Positions 16,044-26,036 of a stretch of DNA of 64,000 nt are shown piece by piece. This DNA comes from Xenophilus sp. E41. GTDB lineage: Bacteria > Pseudomonadota > Gammaproteobacteria > Burkholderiales > Burkholderiaceae_C. The stretch spans positions 473,541 through 537,540 of the forward strand of contig NZ_QPIB01000001.1 in NCBI RefSeq assembly GCF_003671765.1, given 5' to 3'. Every line of letters starts with the position of its first letter. Position 1 is the stretch's first letter. A model generated the notes under the pieces. The model did no database searches and was not told the origin of the DNA. It worked only from the letters and a program-made list of their open reading frames with translations. The position numbers were made by a program, and so were the translations under genes.

Positions 16044-17840
16044 TCAGCGATCGCGCGGCACGAACACGCGCCCACCCTGCGGGCGCCCGGCCAGCTTGCC
16101 ACCACCCTTGCCGCCGAAACCACCGCGTGCGTCACGATCAGGCGACCAGGTGCGCGTGGCACCAGCGGATTTGCCTTGACCGGCGAACGCGCCGCTGTCC
16201 TTCTGATAGCGCTTCCCGCCCGCCCCGTCTGCGTGGTGGGCCGGTTTGCCTTGGAAACCGTCGCGTGCGTGGCTGCGCGGGTGCGACGGCGCGCTTTCGC
16301 CCCAGCCCGGCGCACGGCCGCCGTGGAAGCCGCCATTGTCGCGACGCGGGCCGCGGGCACCGCCGCCCTCGCCCGGCCGGCCGCGGCCCTTGCCGCCACC
16401 GAAGCCGCGCGGCAGCTGGGCCGTGGGGGCACGGCGGGTGGGTTCCATGCCGGGGATCATCTCGGCGTTGAACTGCTGGCGGGTGAAGGCCTCGATGTCG
16501 AACACGCGACGCTGGTCGCGGAACTCGGCGAAGGTGACGGCGATGCCGTCGCGTCCCGCGCGACCCGTGCGGCCGATGCGGTGTGTGTAGTCCTCGGCCT
16601 TCATCGGCAGGCCGAAGTTGAAGACATGGCTGATGCTGGGCACGTCGATGCCGCGCGCGGCGACGTCGGTGGCCACGAGGATCTGCACCTGGCCGTTGCG
16701 CAGCGCCATGAGGCGGCGGTTGCGCAGGCCCTGGCTCAGCGCGCCGTGCAGCGCCACGGCCGAGAAGCCGGCCTGCTGCAGGTCGTTGGCCAGGCCGTCG
16801 CATTCGACCTGCGTGCTGGCGAACACGATCGCCTGCTGGATCGACGAATCGCGCAGCCAGTGGTCGAGCAGTGCGCGCTTGTGGTCGAAGTGGTCGGCCC
16901 AGTGCAGGATCTGCTTGATGTTGGCGTGCTTCTCTTGCGGCGAGTCGATCTGCACCTTGCGCGGCTCGCGCATCACGCGGGCAGCCAGTTGCTGGATGCG
17001 CGGCGCAAAGGTAGCGCTGAACATCATGGTCTGCTTGCGCTGAATGGTCAGCTGGTTGATCTCGGCCAGGTCGTCGGCAAAGCCCAGGTCGAGCATGCGG
17101 TCGGCCTCGTCGACGACGAGGAACTGCACCTGGTCGAGCTTGATCTGCATCGAGCGCTGCAGGTCGAGCAGGCGGCCCGGCGTGGCAACGACGAGGTTGG
17201 CGTTCTGCAGGCGCGCGATCTGCAGCTGGTAGGGCATGCCGCCCACCACGTTGGCGATGCGCAGGCCGCGGCAGTGCTGCACCAGGCCGATGGCGTCGTG
17301 CGCCACCTGCTGCGCGAGCTCGCGCGTGGGGCACAACACCAGCGCGCCGGGCGTGGCGGCCTTGAACTGGCGCGGGTTGGTCGGGTTCTGGCGGCGCGGG
17401 CGCTTGGGCGCGGGCTCGCCGCGCTCGGCGGCTTCGGCGCACTGGCGGGCGAAGTCGGCTTCGGCCTGGGCGTGCGCTGCGTTCTGCTGGGCCAGCAGGG
17501 TGTGAAGCACGGGCAGCAGGAAGGCCGCGGTCTTGCCGCTGCCGGTCTGGCTCGAGACCATCAGGTCGACCATGGCGCTGTTGGCGTCGCCCATGGCCAG
17601 CGGGATGGCCTTGTGCTGCACGGCGGTGGGCTCGGTGTAGCCGAGGTCGCGCACAGCGGCGACCAGTTCAGGTGCCAGGCCCAATTCGGCGAAGGCTTGC
17701 GCGTCGGCCTGGACCGGCGCTTGCGCCGGGGCGACGTCGGGCGTGGCGGCCACGGCCGGCACAAAGGAATCGGTGCGAACTTCGGTGGAGAGGGACGCAG
17801 GCGCAGCAGCGCCCTGCACGTCTTGCAGGGAGTCGGTCAT
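16044..17840 (-). CDS. DEAD-box RNA helicase (RhlE-like)
   Basis: A 598-residue ATP-dependent RNA helicase. An N-terminal Ala/Pro-rich extension leads to the Q motif (FAELGLAPELVAAVRDLGYTEPTAVQ), motif I SQTGSGKT (near 98), Ia PTRELAQQ, II VVDEADRM (near 242), III SAT, and the second RecA domain with HRIGRTGRAGR (near 417). The C-terminal tail after about 470 is basic and Gly/Arg-rich with RGG-like repeats, as in helicases that bind structured RNA. It resembles RhlE/CsdA-like enzymes in ribosome or mRNA remodelling. The ATG at 17840 is preferred to a TTG 12 nt upstream. A long leader (about 230 nt) precedes it, with a hairpin at 17931-17964. Confidence 0.9.
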   Translation of the reverse strand: MTDSLQDVQGAAAPASLSTEVRTDSFVPAVAATPDVAPAQAPVQADAQAFAELGLAPELVAAVRDLGYTEPTAVQHKAIPLAMGDANSAMVDLMVSSQTGSGKTAAFLLPVLHTLLAQQNAAHAQAEADFARQCAEAAERGEPAPKRPRRQNPTNPRQFKAATPGALVLCPTRELAQQVAHDAIGLVQHCRGLRIANVVGGMPYQLQIARLQNANLVVATPGRLLDLQRSMQIKLDQVQFLVVDEADRMLDLGFADDLAEINQLTIQRKQTMMFSATFAPRIQQLAARVMREPRKVQIDSPQEKHANIKQILHWADHFDHKRALLDHWLRDSSIQQAIVFASTQVECDGLANDLQQAGFSAVALHGALSQGLRNRRLMALRNGQVQILVATDVAARGIDVPSISHVFNFGLPMKAEDYTHRIGRTGRAGRDGIAVTFAEFRDQRRVFDIEAFTRQQFNAEMIPGMEPTRRAPTAQLPRGFGGGKGRGRPGEGGGARGPRRDNGGFHGGRAPGWGESAPSHPRSHARDGFQGKPAHHADGAGGKRYQKDSGAFAGQGKSAGATRTWSPDRDARGGFGGKGGGKLAGRPQGGRVFVPRDR

Positions 17841-17930
17841 TAGAAAACTCAATTTTTCGCACGCAACGCACCCGAGGCGGATGCGCGCGTTGGAGGGTCA
17901 AAAAACATCAACCATCCAACGACATGAGAC

Positions 17931-17964
17931 AACGGCAGTGCTGTCTTGGCTTTCCTCTGCCGTT
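17931..17964 (-). promoter_or_regulatory. Hairpin in the long 5' leader of the DEAD-box helicase gene
   Basis: AACGGCAG and CTGCCGTT form an 8-bp perfect stem with an 18-nt loop, about 90 nt upstream of the helicase ATG on the minus strand. A CATAAT -10-like element at 18083-18078 would start a transcript with a leader of roughly 230 nt. Long structured leaders occur on cold-responsive helicase mRNAs in other bacteria; that role here is inferred. Confidence 0.4.
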
Positions 17965-18103
17965 CAGACGACGCCCTGGAAGGGCGCCCGACGGCCAGCC
18001 GATGTGCGAGAAGGGAGATGCAGGATCACGCCTGAAAAGCACCGCCAAACGAGTTGGTGCCTTGAGGCAAGCCCACGATTATGGCACGAGTCGGGGTTTT
18101 TAC

Positions 18104-18706
18104 CTAATCCTGCAGGCGCAGGAAGGTTGTGCGGTAGTGCGCCAGCTCCTCGATGGACTCGTGCACGTCGGCCAGGGCCGTGTGGGCCTGCTGCTTCTTG
18201 AAGGCGCTGTAGGCGGCGGGCTTCCAGCGCTTGGCCAGTTCCTTGAGCGTGCTGACGTCGAGGTTGCGGTAGTGGAAGAAGGCTTCCAGCTTGGGCATGT
18301 ACTTGACGAGGAAGCGCCGGTCCTGGCCGATGGTGTTGCCGCACATGGGCGAGGCGTTCTTGGGCACGTAGCGCGAGATGAAGTCGATCAGCTGCTGCTC
18401 GGCCGTCGCCTCGTCGAGCGTGGAGGCCTTGACCTTGTCGATCAGGCCGCTGCGCCCGTGGGTGCCCTTGTTCCAGGCGTCCATGCCGTCGAGCACCGCG
18501 TCGCTCTGGTGGATGACCAGCACCGGCCCGTCGATGCGCGGCGTGAGGTCGGGGCCGGTGACGACGACGGCGATCTCGAGCAGCCGCTCCTTCTCCGGGT
18601 CCAGCCCGCTCATCTCGCAGTCGAGCCAGACCAGGTTCTGGTCGCTCTTGCGCAGTTCGGGGATCGGTGCGGGGGCGGTCGGTTCGGAAGCAGAGGTCTC
18701 GGACAT
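18104..18706 (-). CDS. orn: Oligoribonuclease
   Basis: A 3'-5' exoribonuclease that finishes degradation of 2-5 nt RNA fragments and of pGpG from cyclic-di-GMP turnover. The 200-residue protein has the DEDDh exonuclease pattern: [23 protein letters not shown] (first D and E), then [13 protein letters not shown] (second D), and [14 protein letters not shown] (H and last D). The N-terminal 20 residues before [10 protein letters not shown] are a Pro/Ala extension beyond the E. coli protein. The ATG at 18706 is the only reasonable start. It is divergent from the M48 peptidase gene, an arrangement seen repeatedly in Burkholderiales. Confidence 0.95.
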   Translation of the reverse strand: MSETSASEPTAPAPIPELRKSDQNLVWLDCEMSGLDPEKERLLEIAVVVTGPDLTPRIDGPVLVIHQSDAVLDGMDAWNKGTHGRSGLIDKVKASTLDEATAEQQLIDFISRYVPKNASPMCGNTIGQDRRFLVKYMPKLEAFFHYRNLDVSTLKELAKRWKPAAYSAFKKQQAHTALADVHESIEELAHYRTTFLRLQD

Positions 18707-18805
18707 CGGGCCATTGTCCACGAGGCCTTGCGGGCCGCGGGGCCGGCCGATGCCGCGCCCGGGGGCCGGAACTACACTTCCGCCCTTCCCCGCCGCGCCC
18801 CACGC

Positions 18806-20077
18806 ATGTCCGCCTCGCTCGCCTTCACCCTCGCCTTCTCGGCCGCGCTCGTGCTCGGCCTCGTCGTGAAGTTCTGGCTGGCCACGCGCCAGGTGCGCCA
18901 TGTGGCGCGGCACCGCGACCAGGTGCCGGCGGCCTTCGCGCAGACGATCAGCCTGGCGGCGCACCAGAAGGCCGCCGACTACACCATCGCCAAGGCCCGC
19001 TTCGGCCTGCTCGAACTCGCCTGGGGCGCCGCGGTGCTGCTCGGCTGGACGCTGCTCGGCGGCCTCGACCTGCTCAACAAGGCCCTGCTGGCCTGGATGG
19101 GCAGCGGCATGGGGCAGCAGCTCGCGCTGCTGGTGGCCTTCAGCCTCATCGGCGGCCTGCTCGACCTGCCCTTCACGCTGTGGCAGACCTTCCGGCTGGA
19201 GCAGCGCTTCGGCTTCAACAAGATGACCTGGAAGCTGTGGCTGGCCGATGCCGTGAAGGGCACGCTGCTTGGCGCTGCCATCGGCCTGCCTCTGGCCGCG
19301 CTGGTGCTGTGGCTGATGGGCCGGGCCGGCGACAGCTGGTGGCTCTGGGCCTGGGCCGCACTCACGGCCTGGATGCTTCTGCTGCAGTTCATCCTGCCGA
19401 CCTGGATCGCGCCGCTGTTCAACAAGTTCGAGCCGCTGGACGACCTGACGCTCAAGCAGCGCGTGAACGCGCTCATGGCGCGCTGCGGCTTCAAGGCCAA
19501 GGGCCTGTTCGTGATGGACGGCAGCCGCCGCAGCGCGCATGCCAACGCGTATTTCACCGGCTTCGGTGCCTCCAAGCGCGTGGTGTTCTTCGACACGCTG
19601 CTCAAGCAGCTCAGCGCCGGCGAGGTGGAGGCCGTGCTCGCCCACGAACTGGGCCACTTCAAGCATCGCCACATCGTCAAGCGCATGGTGATGATGTTCG
19701 GGCTGAGCCTCGTGGCCTTCGCCGTGCTCGGCTGGGTGTCACGCCACACCTGGTTCTACACCGGCCTGGGCGTGCAACCGAACATGACGGGGCCGAACGA
19801 TGCCTTGGCCCTGCTGCTCTTCATGCTGGCCGTGCCGGTGTTCACCGTCTTCGTGTCGCCGCTGCTGGCCCAGCTGTCGCGCCGCGACGAGTTCGAGGCC
19901 GACGCCTATGCCGTGGCGCAGACCAGCGGCCAGGACCTGTCGGCCGCGCTGCTCAAGCTGTACCAAGACAACGCGTCGACGCTCACGCCCGACCCGGTGT
20001 TCGTCAAGTTCTACTACTCGCACCCCCCCGCGTCCGAACGGCTGGCCCGCATGGGTGCCAGCCCCGCGGCCGCCTGA
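18806..20077 (+). CDS. M48-family (Ste24-like) membrane metallopeptidase
   Basis: A 423-residue polytopic membrane protease. Hydrophobic segments lie at the N-terminus ([21 protein letters not shown]), around 65-100 and 105-130, and at 155-205. The peptidase domain carries the zinc site HELGH (near residue 281) with the third ligand in [10 protein letters not shown]. The architecture equals CAAX prenyl protease 1 homologues, but bacteria lack farnesylated CAAX proteins, so the natural substrate is unknown; membrane-protein quality control is likely. The ATG at 18806 is chosen over longer in-frame readings. The next gene (phhB) starts 15 nt after the stop, so M48-phhB-rsgA are probably one operon. 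Confidence 0.88.
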   Translation: MSASLAFTLAFSAALVLGLVVKFWLATRQVRHVARHRDQVPAAFAQTISLAAHQKAADYTIAKARFGLLELAWGAAVLLGWTLLGGLDLLNKALLAWMGSGMGQQLALLVAFSLIGGLLDLPFTLWQTFRLEQRFGFNKMTWKLWLADAVKGTLLGAAIGLPLAALVLWLMGRAGDSWWLWAWAALTAWMLLLQFILPTWIAPLFNKFEPLDDLTLKQRVNALMARCGFKAKGLFVMDGSRRSAHANAYFTGFGASKRVVFFDTLLKQLSAGEVEAVLAHELGHFKHRHIVKRMVMMFGLSLVAFAVLGWVSRHTWFYTGLGVQPNMTGPNDALALLLFMLAVPVFTVFVSPLLAQLSRRDEFEADAYAVAQTSGQDLSAALLKLYQDNASTLTPDPVFVKFYYSHPPASERLARMGASPAAA

Positions 20078-20092
20078 ACGGAGAGCCACCCC

Positions 20093-20449
20093 ATGAGCCA
20101 CAGCATGCTGACCATCACCGACTGGAAGTCCGCACCGCCGCGCAAGGCGCTGGGGCCGAGCGACATCGTGAGCGGCCTCGCGCGCCTGTCGGGCTGGAAG
20201 CTCACGGGCGACGGTGCCGACGTCGCGATCGAGAAGACCTACACCTTCGCGAACTACTTCGAGACCATCGCCTTCGTGAACGCGCTGGCCTTGATCGCCC
20301 ATCGGCAGGACCACCACCCCGACCTGTCGGTGCACTACAACCGCTGCGTGGTGCGCTTCAACACGCACGACGTGGGCGGCATCTCGGCCACCGACCTCGA
20401 CTGCGCGCGGCAGGCCGACGCGCTGCTGGCCGAACCCAGCGCGGGCTGA
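20093..20449 (+). CDS. phhB: 4a-hydroxytetrahydrobiopterin dehydratase (pterin-4a-carbinolamine dehydratase)
   Basis: Recycles the 4a-carbinolamine of tetrahydropterin made by aromatic amino acid hydroxylases. The 118-residue protein shows the family core: LARLSGWKLTGDGADVAIEKTYTF, FVNALALIAHRQDHHPDLSVHYN with the HHPD active-site motif, and VVRFNTHDVGGISATDLDCARQAD. Length fits the bacterial family. No phenylalanine hydroxylase gene is in the window, so its partner must be elsewhere or the enzyme acts on another pterin pathway. A GGAGAG ribosome site precedes the ATG at 20093. rsgA begins 8 nt after the stop. Confidence 0.92.
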   Translation: MSHSMLTITDWKSAPPRKALGPSDIVSGLARLSGWKLTGDGADVAIEKTYTFANYFETIAFVNALALIAHRQDHHPDLSVHYNRCVVRFNTHDVGGISATDLDCARQADALLAEPSAG

Positions 20450-20456
20450 GCTTTTC

Positions 20457-21416
20457 GTGGCTTCGTCCAGGCAGCGGGGGCGCAGCGCCGGCCCCACCTC
20501 CGGCGGTGCGTCCTTGCGGGACGGCCTGGTCGTCGGCAGCCATGGCCGGCACTGCATGGTCGAGACGCCCGAGGGCGAGCGCCGCATCTGCCACCCGCGC
20601 GGCAAGAAGAGCCAGGCCGTGGTCGGCGACCGCGTGCAATGGCAGGCCAGCGAGGACGAAGGCACGATCGAGCGCGTGCTGGAGCGGCGCAACCTCTTCT
20701 ACCGGCAGGACGAGATCCGCACCAAGTCCTTCGCGGCCAACCTCGACCAGGTGCTGATCCTCGTCGCGGCCGAGCCCGAGTTCTCGGAACACCAGTTGGC
20801 GCGTGCCTTGATCGCGGCCGAGGCCGAACGCATCCGACCCGTGATCGCGCTCAACAAGAGCGACCTCGTCGAGCCCTTCGCGCGTGCGTGGGCGCGGCTG
20901 GCGCCCTACCGGCACATGCACTACGGCGTGCTGCCGCTGTCGCTCACCGCGTCGGGCGACGTCGACCGTGAGGCGCTGATGCACCAGCTCGCCGGCAAGA
21001 CCACGCTGGTGCTCGGCCCCTCGGGTGCGGGCAAGAGCACGCTCATCAACTTGCTGGTGCCCGGCGCCACCGCGCAGACGGGCGAGATCTCGCAGGCGCT
21101 GAACTCGGGCAAGCACACGACGACCACCACGACCTGGTACTGGGTCGATGCCGAGCGCCAGACCGCGCTCATCGACTCGCCCGGGTTCCAGGAATTCGGC
21201 CTGCATCACATCGAGCCGATGCAGCTCGCCACGCTGATGCCCGACATCGCCGCCCATGCGGGCGAGTGCAGGTTCTACAACTGCACCCATCTGCACGAGC
21301 CGGGCTGCGGCGTGATTTCACACGTCGAATCGGCCGCCAACGCAGCCCCGATCAGCGCGACGCGCTACAAGATCTATAGCGATTTGTTTGCCGAGTTGAG
21401 TGTGTCGCGGTACTGA
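20457..21416 (+). CDS. rsgA: Small ribosomal subunit biogenesis GTPase RsgA
   Basis: A circularly permuted GTPase that helps mature the 30S subunit. In the 319-residue protein an N-terminal OB-fold (GLVVGSHGRHCMVETPEGE) is followed by motif G4 (ALNKSDLV), then G1 GPSGAGKST and G3 DSPGFQEFGL, the permuted order that defines the family. A C-terminal zinc knuckle has CRFYNCTHLHEPGC. The start is a GTG at 20457, 8 nt after phhB. The gene ends just before a large inverted repeat shared with hisC, which approaches from the other side. Confidence 0.95.
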   Translation: MASSRQRGRSAGPTSGGASLRDGLVVGSHGRHCMVETPEGERRICHPRGKKSQAVVGDRVQWQASEDEGTIERVLERRNLFYRQDEIRTKSFAANLDQVLILVAAEPEFSEHQLARALIAAEAERIRPVIALNKSDLVEPFARAWARLAPYRHMHYGVLPLSLTASGDVDREALMHQLAGKTTLVLGPSGAGKSTLINLLVPGATAQTGEISQALNSGKHTTTTTTWYWVDAERQTALIDSPGFQEFGLHHIEPMQLATLMPDIAAHAGECRFYNCTHLHEPGCGVISHVESAANAAPISATRYKIYSDLFAELSVSRY

Positions 21417-21418
21417 AT

Positions 21419-21536
21419 CGGACAGCCGAACGCAGAGGGCGCAGAGGACTCGCAAAGGGCGCAGAAGAAAACCAGAATTTTGAAGTTCCTCTGCGCCCTC
21501 TGCGAAATCTTTGCGCCCTCTGCGTTCGGCTGTCCG
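21419..21536. repeat. Dispersed repeat family C, copy 1: long inverted repeat between rsgA and hisC
   Basis: The left arm begins CGGACAGCCGAACGCAGAGG and continues with two GGGCGCAGA units; the right arm ends with its complement GCGTTCGGCTGTCCG. The arms pair over about 50 nt with a few mismatches around a 20-nt centre. It fills the whole space between two convergent genes and could serve as a bidirectional terminator. Related copies lie at 33991 and 55468. Confidence 0.85.
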
Positions 21537-21539
21537 TAT

Positions 21540-22625
21540 TCAAGCCAGGATCTCCTGCAGCCGCTGCACCAGCAACCCGCACTGGCCCCGCGTACCGACG
21601 CTGATGCGCAGCCACGCGTCGATGCGCGGCTGGCGGAAATGGCGCACCAGCACGGCCCGCGCGCGCAGCGCGGCCGCCAGCTCGGCGGCATCGCGCTGCG
21701 GGTGGCGCGCGAACACGAAGTTGGCCTGCGAGGGCAGCACCTCGAAGCCCAGGTCTTCCAGCTGCAGCACCAGGCCTTCGCGGGTGTCCATCACGTCGTG
21801 GCGGGTGCGCTCGAAGTACGCCTCGTCCTCCAGCGCGCCGACGGCGCCGGCCTCGGCCAGGCGGTCGAGCGGGTAGGAGTTGAAGCTGTTCTTCACGCGG
21901 TCGAGCGCTTCGACCAGCGGCGCCTGCCCCATCGCGTAGCCCACGCGCAAGCCGGCCAGCGAGCGCGACTTGGACAGCGTATGCACCACCAGCAGGTTGG
22001 GGTGGCGCGCGATCAGCGGCACGGCGCTCTCGCCGCCGAAGTCGACGTACGCCTCGTCGACGAGCACCACGCGCTGCGGCGCGGCGGCCAGCAGCCGCTC
22101 GATGGCGGCGAGCGGCAGGCCGATGCCGGTGGGCGCGTTCGGGTTGGCGACGACGACGCCCGCGCAGCCCTGCGCGGCGCGCGCCACCAGCGCGTCGACG
22201 TCGATGCCCAGGCCCTCGCCGACCGGCATCAGCGCGGCCTCGATGCCGTAGAGCTGCGCGTACACCTTGTAGAAGCTGTAGGTGACGTCGGGGAACAGCA
22301 GGGCCTGGCCGGGCTGCTGGAAGAAGGCGAAGAAGGCGTGGGCCAGCACCTCGTCGGAGCCGTTGCCGACGAAGACCTCGCCGGGCTGCAGGCCGCGGCG
22401 GCGGGCGATGGCCTCGCGCAGCGCGGTGGACGCCGGGTCGGGGTAGCGCTCCAGCCCCTCCTGCGCGGCGCGCGCGATGGCCTGCAGGGCACGCGGCGAG
22501 GGCGGGTACGGGTTCTCGTTGGTGTTGAGCTTCACCAGGTCCGGGATGCGCGGCTGCTCGCCCGGCACGTAGGGTTCGAGCGCCGCGATGCGCGGGCTCC
22601 AGAACGAAGGGATGGAAGTCGTCAT
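21540..22625 (-). CDS. hisC: Histidinol-phosphate aminotransferase
   Basis: A PLP-dependent transamination step of histidine biosynthesis. The 361-residue protein has [58 protein letters not shown] and the PLP lysine region [17 protein letters not shown], all typical of HisC. The chosen ATG at 22625 gives [22 protein letters not shown], a normal start. A copy of repeat family A directly abuts this ATG, so no ribosome site is present within the usual distance. The other members of a his operon are not in the window, so this is a lone or second hisC. Confidence 0.92.
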   Translation of the reverse strand: MTTSIPSFWSPRIAALEPYVPGEQPRIPDLVKLNTNENPYPPSPRALQAIARAAQEGLERYPDPASTALREAIARRRGLQPGEVFVGNGSDEVLAHAFFAFFQQPGQALLFPDVTYSFYKVYAQLYGIEAALMPVGEGLGIDVDALVARAAQGCAGVVVANPNAPTGIGLPLAAIERLLAAAPQRVVLVDEAYVDFGGESAVPLIARHPNLLVVHTLSKSRSLAGLRVGYAMGQAPLVEALDRVKNSFNSYPLDRLAEAGAVGALEDEAYFERTRHDVMDTREGLVLQLEDLGFEVLPSQANFVFARHPQRDAAELAAALRARAVLVRHFRQPRIDAWLRISVGTRGQCGLLVQRLQEILA

Positions 22626-22686
22626 GCTACGAATTCGATAGCTGCTCGCGTCCGCCCCCGCGAACGCTGGCGGCCGATTTGACTTG
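22626..22686 (-). repeat. Dispersed repeat family A, copy 2, abutting the hisC start codon
   Basis: On the minus strand it reads AAATCGGCCGCCAGCG ... GAGCAGCTATCGAATTC GTAGC and ends exactly before the hisC ATG. The terminal GCTAtCGAATTCGTAGC palindrome is conserved with other copies. Confidence 0.85.
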
Positions 22687-22690
22687 AACC

Positions 22691-23692
22691 TCAGCCCAGG
22701 AGCCGGGCCAGCGTGAGCAGTGCCAGCAGCACCATCCACATCACGACCGAGCGCCACACCAGCCCCACCACGCTGCGCAGGTGGCCCGGTTCGGGCTCGC
22801 GGCCCGGGGTGCTGCCGCTGTCGAGCACCGCCATGCCGCTGACCGGGTCGCCCGCCTGCGCATGCGGCAGCGCGTCGGGCACCGCGATGGCACGCAGCTG
22901 CCCGCCGCCCAGGCGCACGTTGAGCGCGCCCGAAGTGGCCGCGAGGATGACGCCGTCGTTCAGGTCGGGAAAGCGCCGTGCGTCATTGCGCCAGCAGTCG
23001 ATCGCCTCCTCGAAGCTGCCGACGACCGCGAAGCCCAGCGCCGTGATGCGCGCGGGCAGCCAGTCGACGGCGGCCCAGGCGCGGTCGGCGGCCTCCTGCA
23101 CCCATACGCTCGCGGGCTGGATCGAGGCGTTGTTCTTGTGCGCCCAGTAGCGCGCCACGAACTCGCTCATGCGGTAGAACACCGCGCCCGCGGGCCCCAG
23201 GCCCAGGGCCGCGAGCACCGAGAACCAGGCCAGCACGCCGAACACGTGGCGGTGCGCCGCGATCACGGAGTATTCGATGACATGCCGGACGATCTCGCTG
23301 CGCGGCAGGTCGGCCGCATCGACGCGCTGCCAGTGCGCGAGCAGCGAGCGTGCAAGCGCCTCGTCGCCCACCTCCAGCGCATCACGGATGCCGGTGAAGT
23401 GGTGGCTGAACTGGCGAAAGCCCAGCGTGACGTAGAGCACCGCGATGCTCCACAGCACGGCGAAAGGCAGCGGCAGCGTGAGCAGCAGCAGCCAGTGGAT
23501 GCCCAGGGCCAGCAGGCTCGGCACGCCAACCGCGAGGAGCCAGGCCACCCAGCCGTGGTGCGGCTTGCCGGCATCGAAGTTGCGGCTGGTCCAGCGCGTC
23601 CAGGCCAGCACCGCGCCATACACGGGGTTGTGGAAGCCAAGCGGGCGCACCTGCTCGATCAACAACGCGCACAGGATGGCGAAGAAGCTCAT
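22691..23692 (-). CDS. cobD: CobD/CbiB-family membrane protein
   Basis: A 333-residue polytopic membrane protein of the CobD/CbiB family, whose classical members join aminopropanol to adenosylcobyric acid. Visible are the N-terminal [18 protein letters not shown] helix, [56 protein letters not shown], and a C-terminal anchor [20 protein letters not shown]. The Burkholderiales members diverge from true CbiB and often lie away from cobalamin genes, as here, so the catalytic role is uncertain. The ATG at 23692 starts the first helix. The next gene leftward, hisC, follows repeat A. Confidence 0.82.
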   Translation of the reverse strand: MSFFAILCALLIEQVRPLGFHNPVYGAVLAWTRWTSRNFDAGKPHHGWVAWLLAVGVPSLLALGIHWLLLLTLPLPFAVLWSIAVLYVTLGFRQFSHHFTGIRDALEVGDEALARSLLAHWQRVDAADLPRSEIVRHVIEYSVIAAHRHVFGVLAWFSVLAALGLGPAGAVFYRMSEFVARYWAHKNNASIQPASVWVQEAADRAWAAVDWLPARITALGFAVVGSFEEAIDCWRNDARRFPDLNDGVILAATSGALNVRLGGGQLRAIAVPDALPHAQAGDPVSGMAVLDSGSTPGREPEPGHLRSVVGLVWRSVVMWMVLLALLTLARLLG

Positions 23693-23751
23693 CGTCGAAT
23701 GATAAGACGCGCCGCCAGACCGACCGACGGCGCCGCGCGAGCGCGACGCCG

Positions 23752-24465
23752 TCAGTCCGCGATGAGGAAACGATAGAGGTTGCGCAGCATGCCGGCCGTG
23801 GCGCCCCACACGAAGCGCTCGTGCGGGCCGTCCTGGTAGGGCATCGAGAACCAGTGCCGCGCCGACGGTCCGCCCGGGTCCGCCAGATGCCGACGGTGGT
23901 TGGCCGGGTCCATGAGGAAGGCCAGCGGCACCTCGAAGACATCGGCCACCTCGGCCGGGTTGGGCACCAGCTCGAAGCCCGGCTCCACCAGCGCCACCAC
24001 CGGCGTCACGATGAAGGAAGTCACCGTGGTGTAGGTGGGCAGCTGCCCGAGCACCTCGATGAAGCGCGCCGACAGGCCCACCTCTTCCCAGGCCTCGCGC
24101 AGGGCCGCGGCGGCGATGTTCGCGTCGTCCGGGTCGACCCGCCCGCCGGGAAAGGCGATCTGCCCCGAATGGGTGGACATGCGCGTCGCCCGCTCGGTGA
24201 GCAGCACCATGGGCTCGTCGCGCTGCACGATGGGCACCAGCACCGCGGCCTGTGCCGGGGCGCGCTCGGTCATGCGCGGCTCGCGGCGCAGTTCGGGCGT
24301 CCACGCCGGCGGCGAGGCGAAGCGGCGGCGCAGGGCCTGCGCGCTGAGGCGATCGACCGGCACCGCGGGCAGGTCGCTGTCGACCGCACTCACCGGCACG
24401 GCGCGCGGGTCGGTGATCGGCACCATCTGCGGCACGACGTTGATCACTTCTGGGGCGGCATGCAT
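23752..24465 (-). CDS. Nudix hydrolase, CoA pyrophosphatase (NudL) type
   Basis: A 237-residue Nudix protein. The Nudix box is FPGGRVDPDDANIAAAALREAWEEVGL (written here as an annotated block, residues about 111-137), with the metal-binding REAWEE. The preceding ERATRMSTHSGQIAFPGG and the long spacing are the UPF0035/NudL signature, known to hydrolyse CoA and derivatives to 4'-phosphopantetheine and 3',5'-ADP. An N-terminal extension (about 70 residues) has no recognised domain. The ATG at 24465 lacks a clear ribosome site; a TTG 27 nt upstream is possible. It lies between cobD and the rplS terminator. Confidence 0.82.
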   Translation of the reverse strand: MHAAPEVINVVPQMVPITDPRAVPVSAVDSDLPAVPVDRLSAQALRRRFASPPAWTPELRREPRMTERAPAQAAVLVPIVQRDEPMVLLTERATRMSTHSGQIAFPGGRVDPDDANIAAAALREAWEEVGLSARFIEVLGQLPTYTTVTSFIVTPVVALVEPGFELVPNPAEVADVFEVPLAFLMDPANHRRHLADPGGPSARHWFSMPYQDGPHERFVWGATAGMLRNLYRFLIAD

Positions 24466-24613
24466 GGCGGGTTCGGAGGACGAGGTATCGGTCAAGGGCG
24501 TGGAAGGTTCTTCAAGATAACGAACGAGCGGGCCGGGCGTGCACCGCTGCGACGATGCCGGATGCCATAAGTCACAAAAGCGAACCGGAGCCGCAAGGAT
24601 GTGGCAGAAAAGC

Positions 24614-24638
24614 AAAAAGCCGCCCGTTCGGGCGGCTT
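24614..24638 (-). terminator. Terminator of the rpsP-rimM-trmD-rplS operon
   Basis: On the minus strand a stem AAGCCGCCC / GGGCGGCTT with a 4-nt loop is followed by TTTTTGCTTTT. It lies 43 nt after the rplS stop. Confidence 0.88.
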
Positions 24639-24680
24639 CTTATCGGCGCCGGATGCCTGGAGGCACCCTGGCAGCAGGCC

Positions 24681-25064
<384 letters not shown>

Positions 25065-25166
25065 GGTTTCCTGCGATGGATCGTGCCCGCGCTACACGTG
25101 GAAGGCGGCCGCGCTACCGGGGGTAGGCTGCTGGCCGCGGCCGGGCAGAGGATCGAAAAGCCCTCG

Positions 25167-25172
25167 ATTATA
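25167..25172 (-). promoter_or_regulatory. Perfect -10 (TATAAT) ahead of rplS
   Basis: TATAAT on the minus strand overlaps the end of trmD, about 100 nt upstream of rplS. It may give extra rplS transcription independent of the operon promoter. No clear -35 is seen. Confidence 0.5.
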
Positions 25173-25923
25173 GCTTTTTTGCGAGGGCTGTCTCGTCCGC
25201 GCGGGTGAGGCGCCCCTGCGAGCGTGCGGCATCGATCAGGTCCGGCCGCCGTTCGGCCGTGATGCGCAGGCGCTGGTCGCGTCGCCAGCGCTCGATCTGG
25301 GCGTGGTGGCCCGACAGCAGCGGCGCGGGCACCGCCTCCCCCTGCCACAGTTCGGGGCGCGTGTAGTGCGGGCAGTCGAGCAGCCCGTCCAGGGCCGGGT
25401 TGAAGCTGTCCTGCACGTGGCTGCCCTCGTCGCCCAGCACACCCGGCTGCAGCCGGGCGACGGCGTCGAGCAGCGCCATGGCCGGAATCTCGCCGCCCGA
25501 GAGAACGAAGTCACCCAGGCTGATCTGGTGCGTGACGCGCCGGTCGATGAAGCGCTGGTCGATGCCCTCGTAACGGCCGCACACCAGCACCGCGCCCTCG
25601 CCCGCCGCCCAGCTGGCCACGCCCGCGTGGCGCAGCGCCTCGCCGATGGGCGAGAACAGCACCACCGGCACGTTGTTCGCCGGCTGGCCGCGCGCGGCCA
25701 GTGCCGCGTCGAGGCAGGCCGCCAGCGGCTCGGCCATCATCACCATGCCGGGGCCGCCGCCGAAGGGACGGTCGTCGACCCGGCGGTAGTTGCCTTCGGC
25801 GAAGTCACGCGGGTTCCACAGCACCACCTCGACCTGGCCCGAGGCGTAGGCACGCCGCGTCACGCCGCTTTCGAGGAAGGGCTTGAACAGTTCGGGGAAC
25901 AGGGTGATGACGTCGAAACGCAT
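25168..25923 (-). CDS. trmD: tRNA (guanine-N1)-methyltransferase
   Basis: Methylates G37 at N1 in tRNAs with G36, preventing frameshifts. The 251-residue protein has the SPOUT trefoil-knot features: [13 protein letters not shown] start, [50 protein letters not shown] and the knot [21 protein letters not shown]. The C-terminal domain with [18 protein letters not shown] is complete. It lies third in the rpsP-rimM-trmD-rplS operon; a family B repeat separates it from rimM. Confidence 0.97.
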   Translation of the reverse strand: MRFDVITLFPELFKPFLESGVTRRAYASGQVEVVLWNPRDFAEGNYRRVDDRPFGGGPGMVMMAEPLAACLDAALAARGQPANNVPVVLFSPIGEALRHAGVASWAAGEGAVLVCGRYEGIDQRFIDRRVTHQISLGDFVLSGGEIPAMALLDAVARLQPGVLGDEGSHVQDSFNPALDGLLDCPHYTRPELWQGEAVPAPLLSGHHAQIERWRRDQRLRITAERRPDLIDAARSQGRLTRADETALAKKL

Positions 25924-25956
25924 GGGCTCACCCCAGGCTCAGCCGCGGTCGGCGGC

Positions 25957-26033
25957 CGCCGGGCCGCCCCAAGGCGGCCGGGCCTCCCCCTCGGGGGGTG
26001 GAGTTACACGCCGAAGGCGTGAAAAGCCGGGGG
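25957..26033 (-). repeat. Dispersed repeat family B, copy 1 (between rimM and trmD)
   Basis: Contains GGGCCGCCCCAAGGCGGCCG, a CTCCCCCTCGGGGGG block and CGCCGAAGGCGTG, ending in a GGGGGG run. The same arrangement recurs at 26607 and 56752. It fills the 113-nt space between rimM and trmD. Confidence 0.7.
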
Positions 26034-26036
26034 GCA

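Noticed and set aside
21419..21536. Repeated GCGCAGAGG units resembling a CRISPR array
   Set aside because: Units are about 9-18 nt without unique spacers of uniform length and are arranged as inverted arms; no cas gene nearby.
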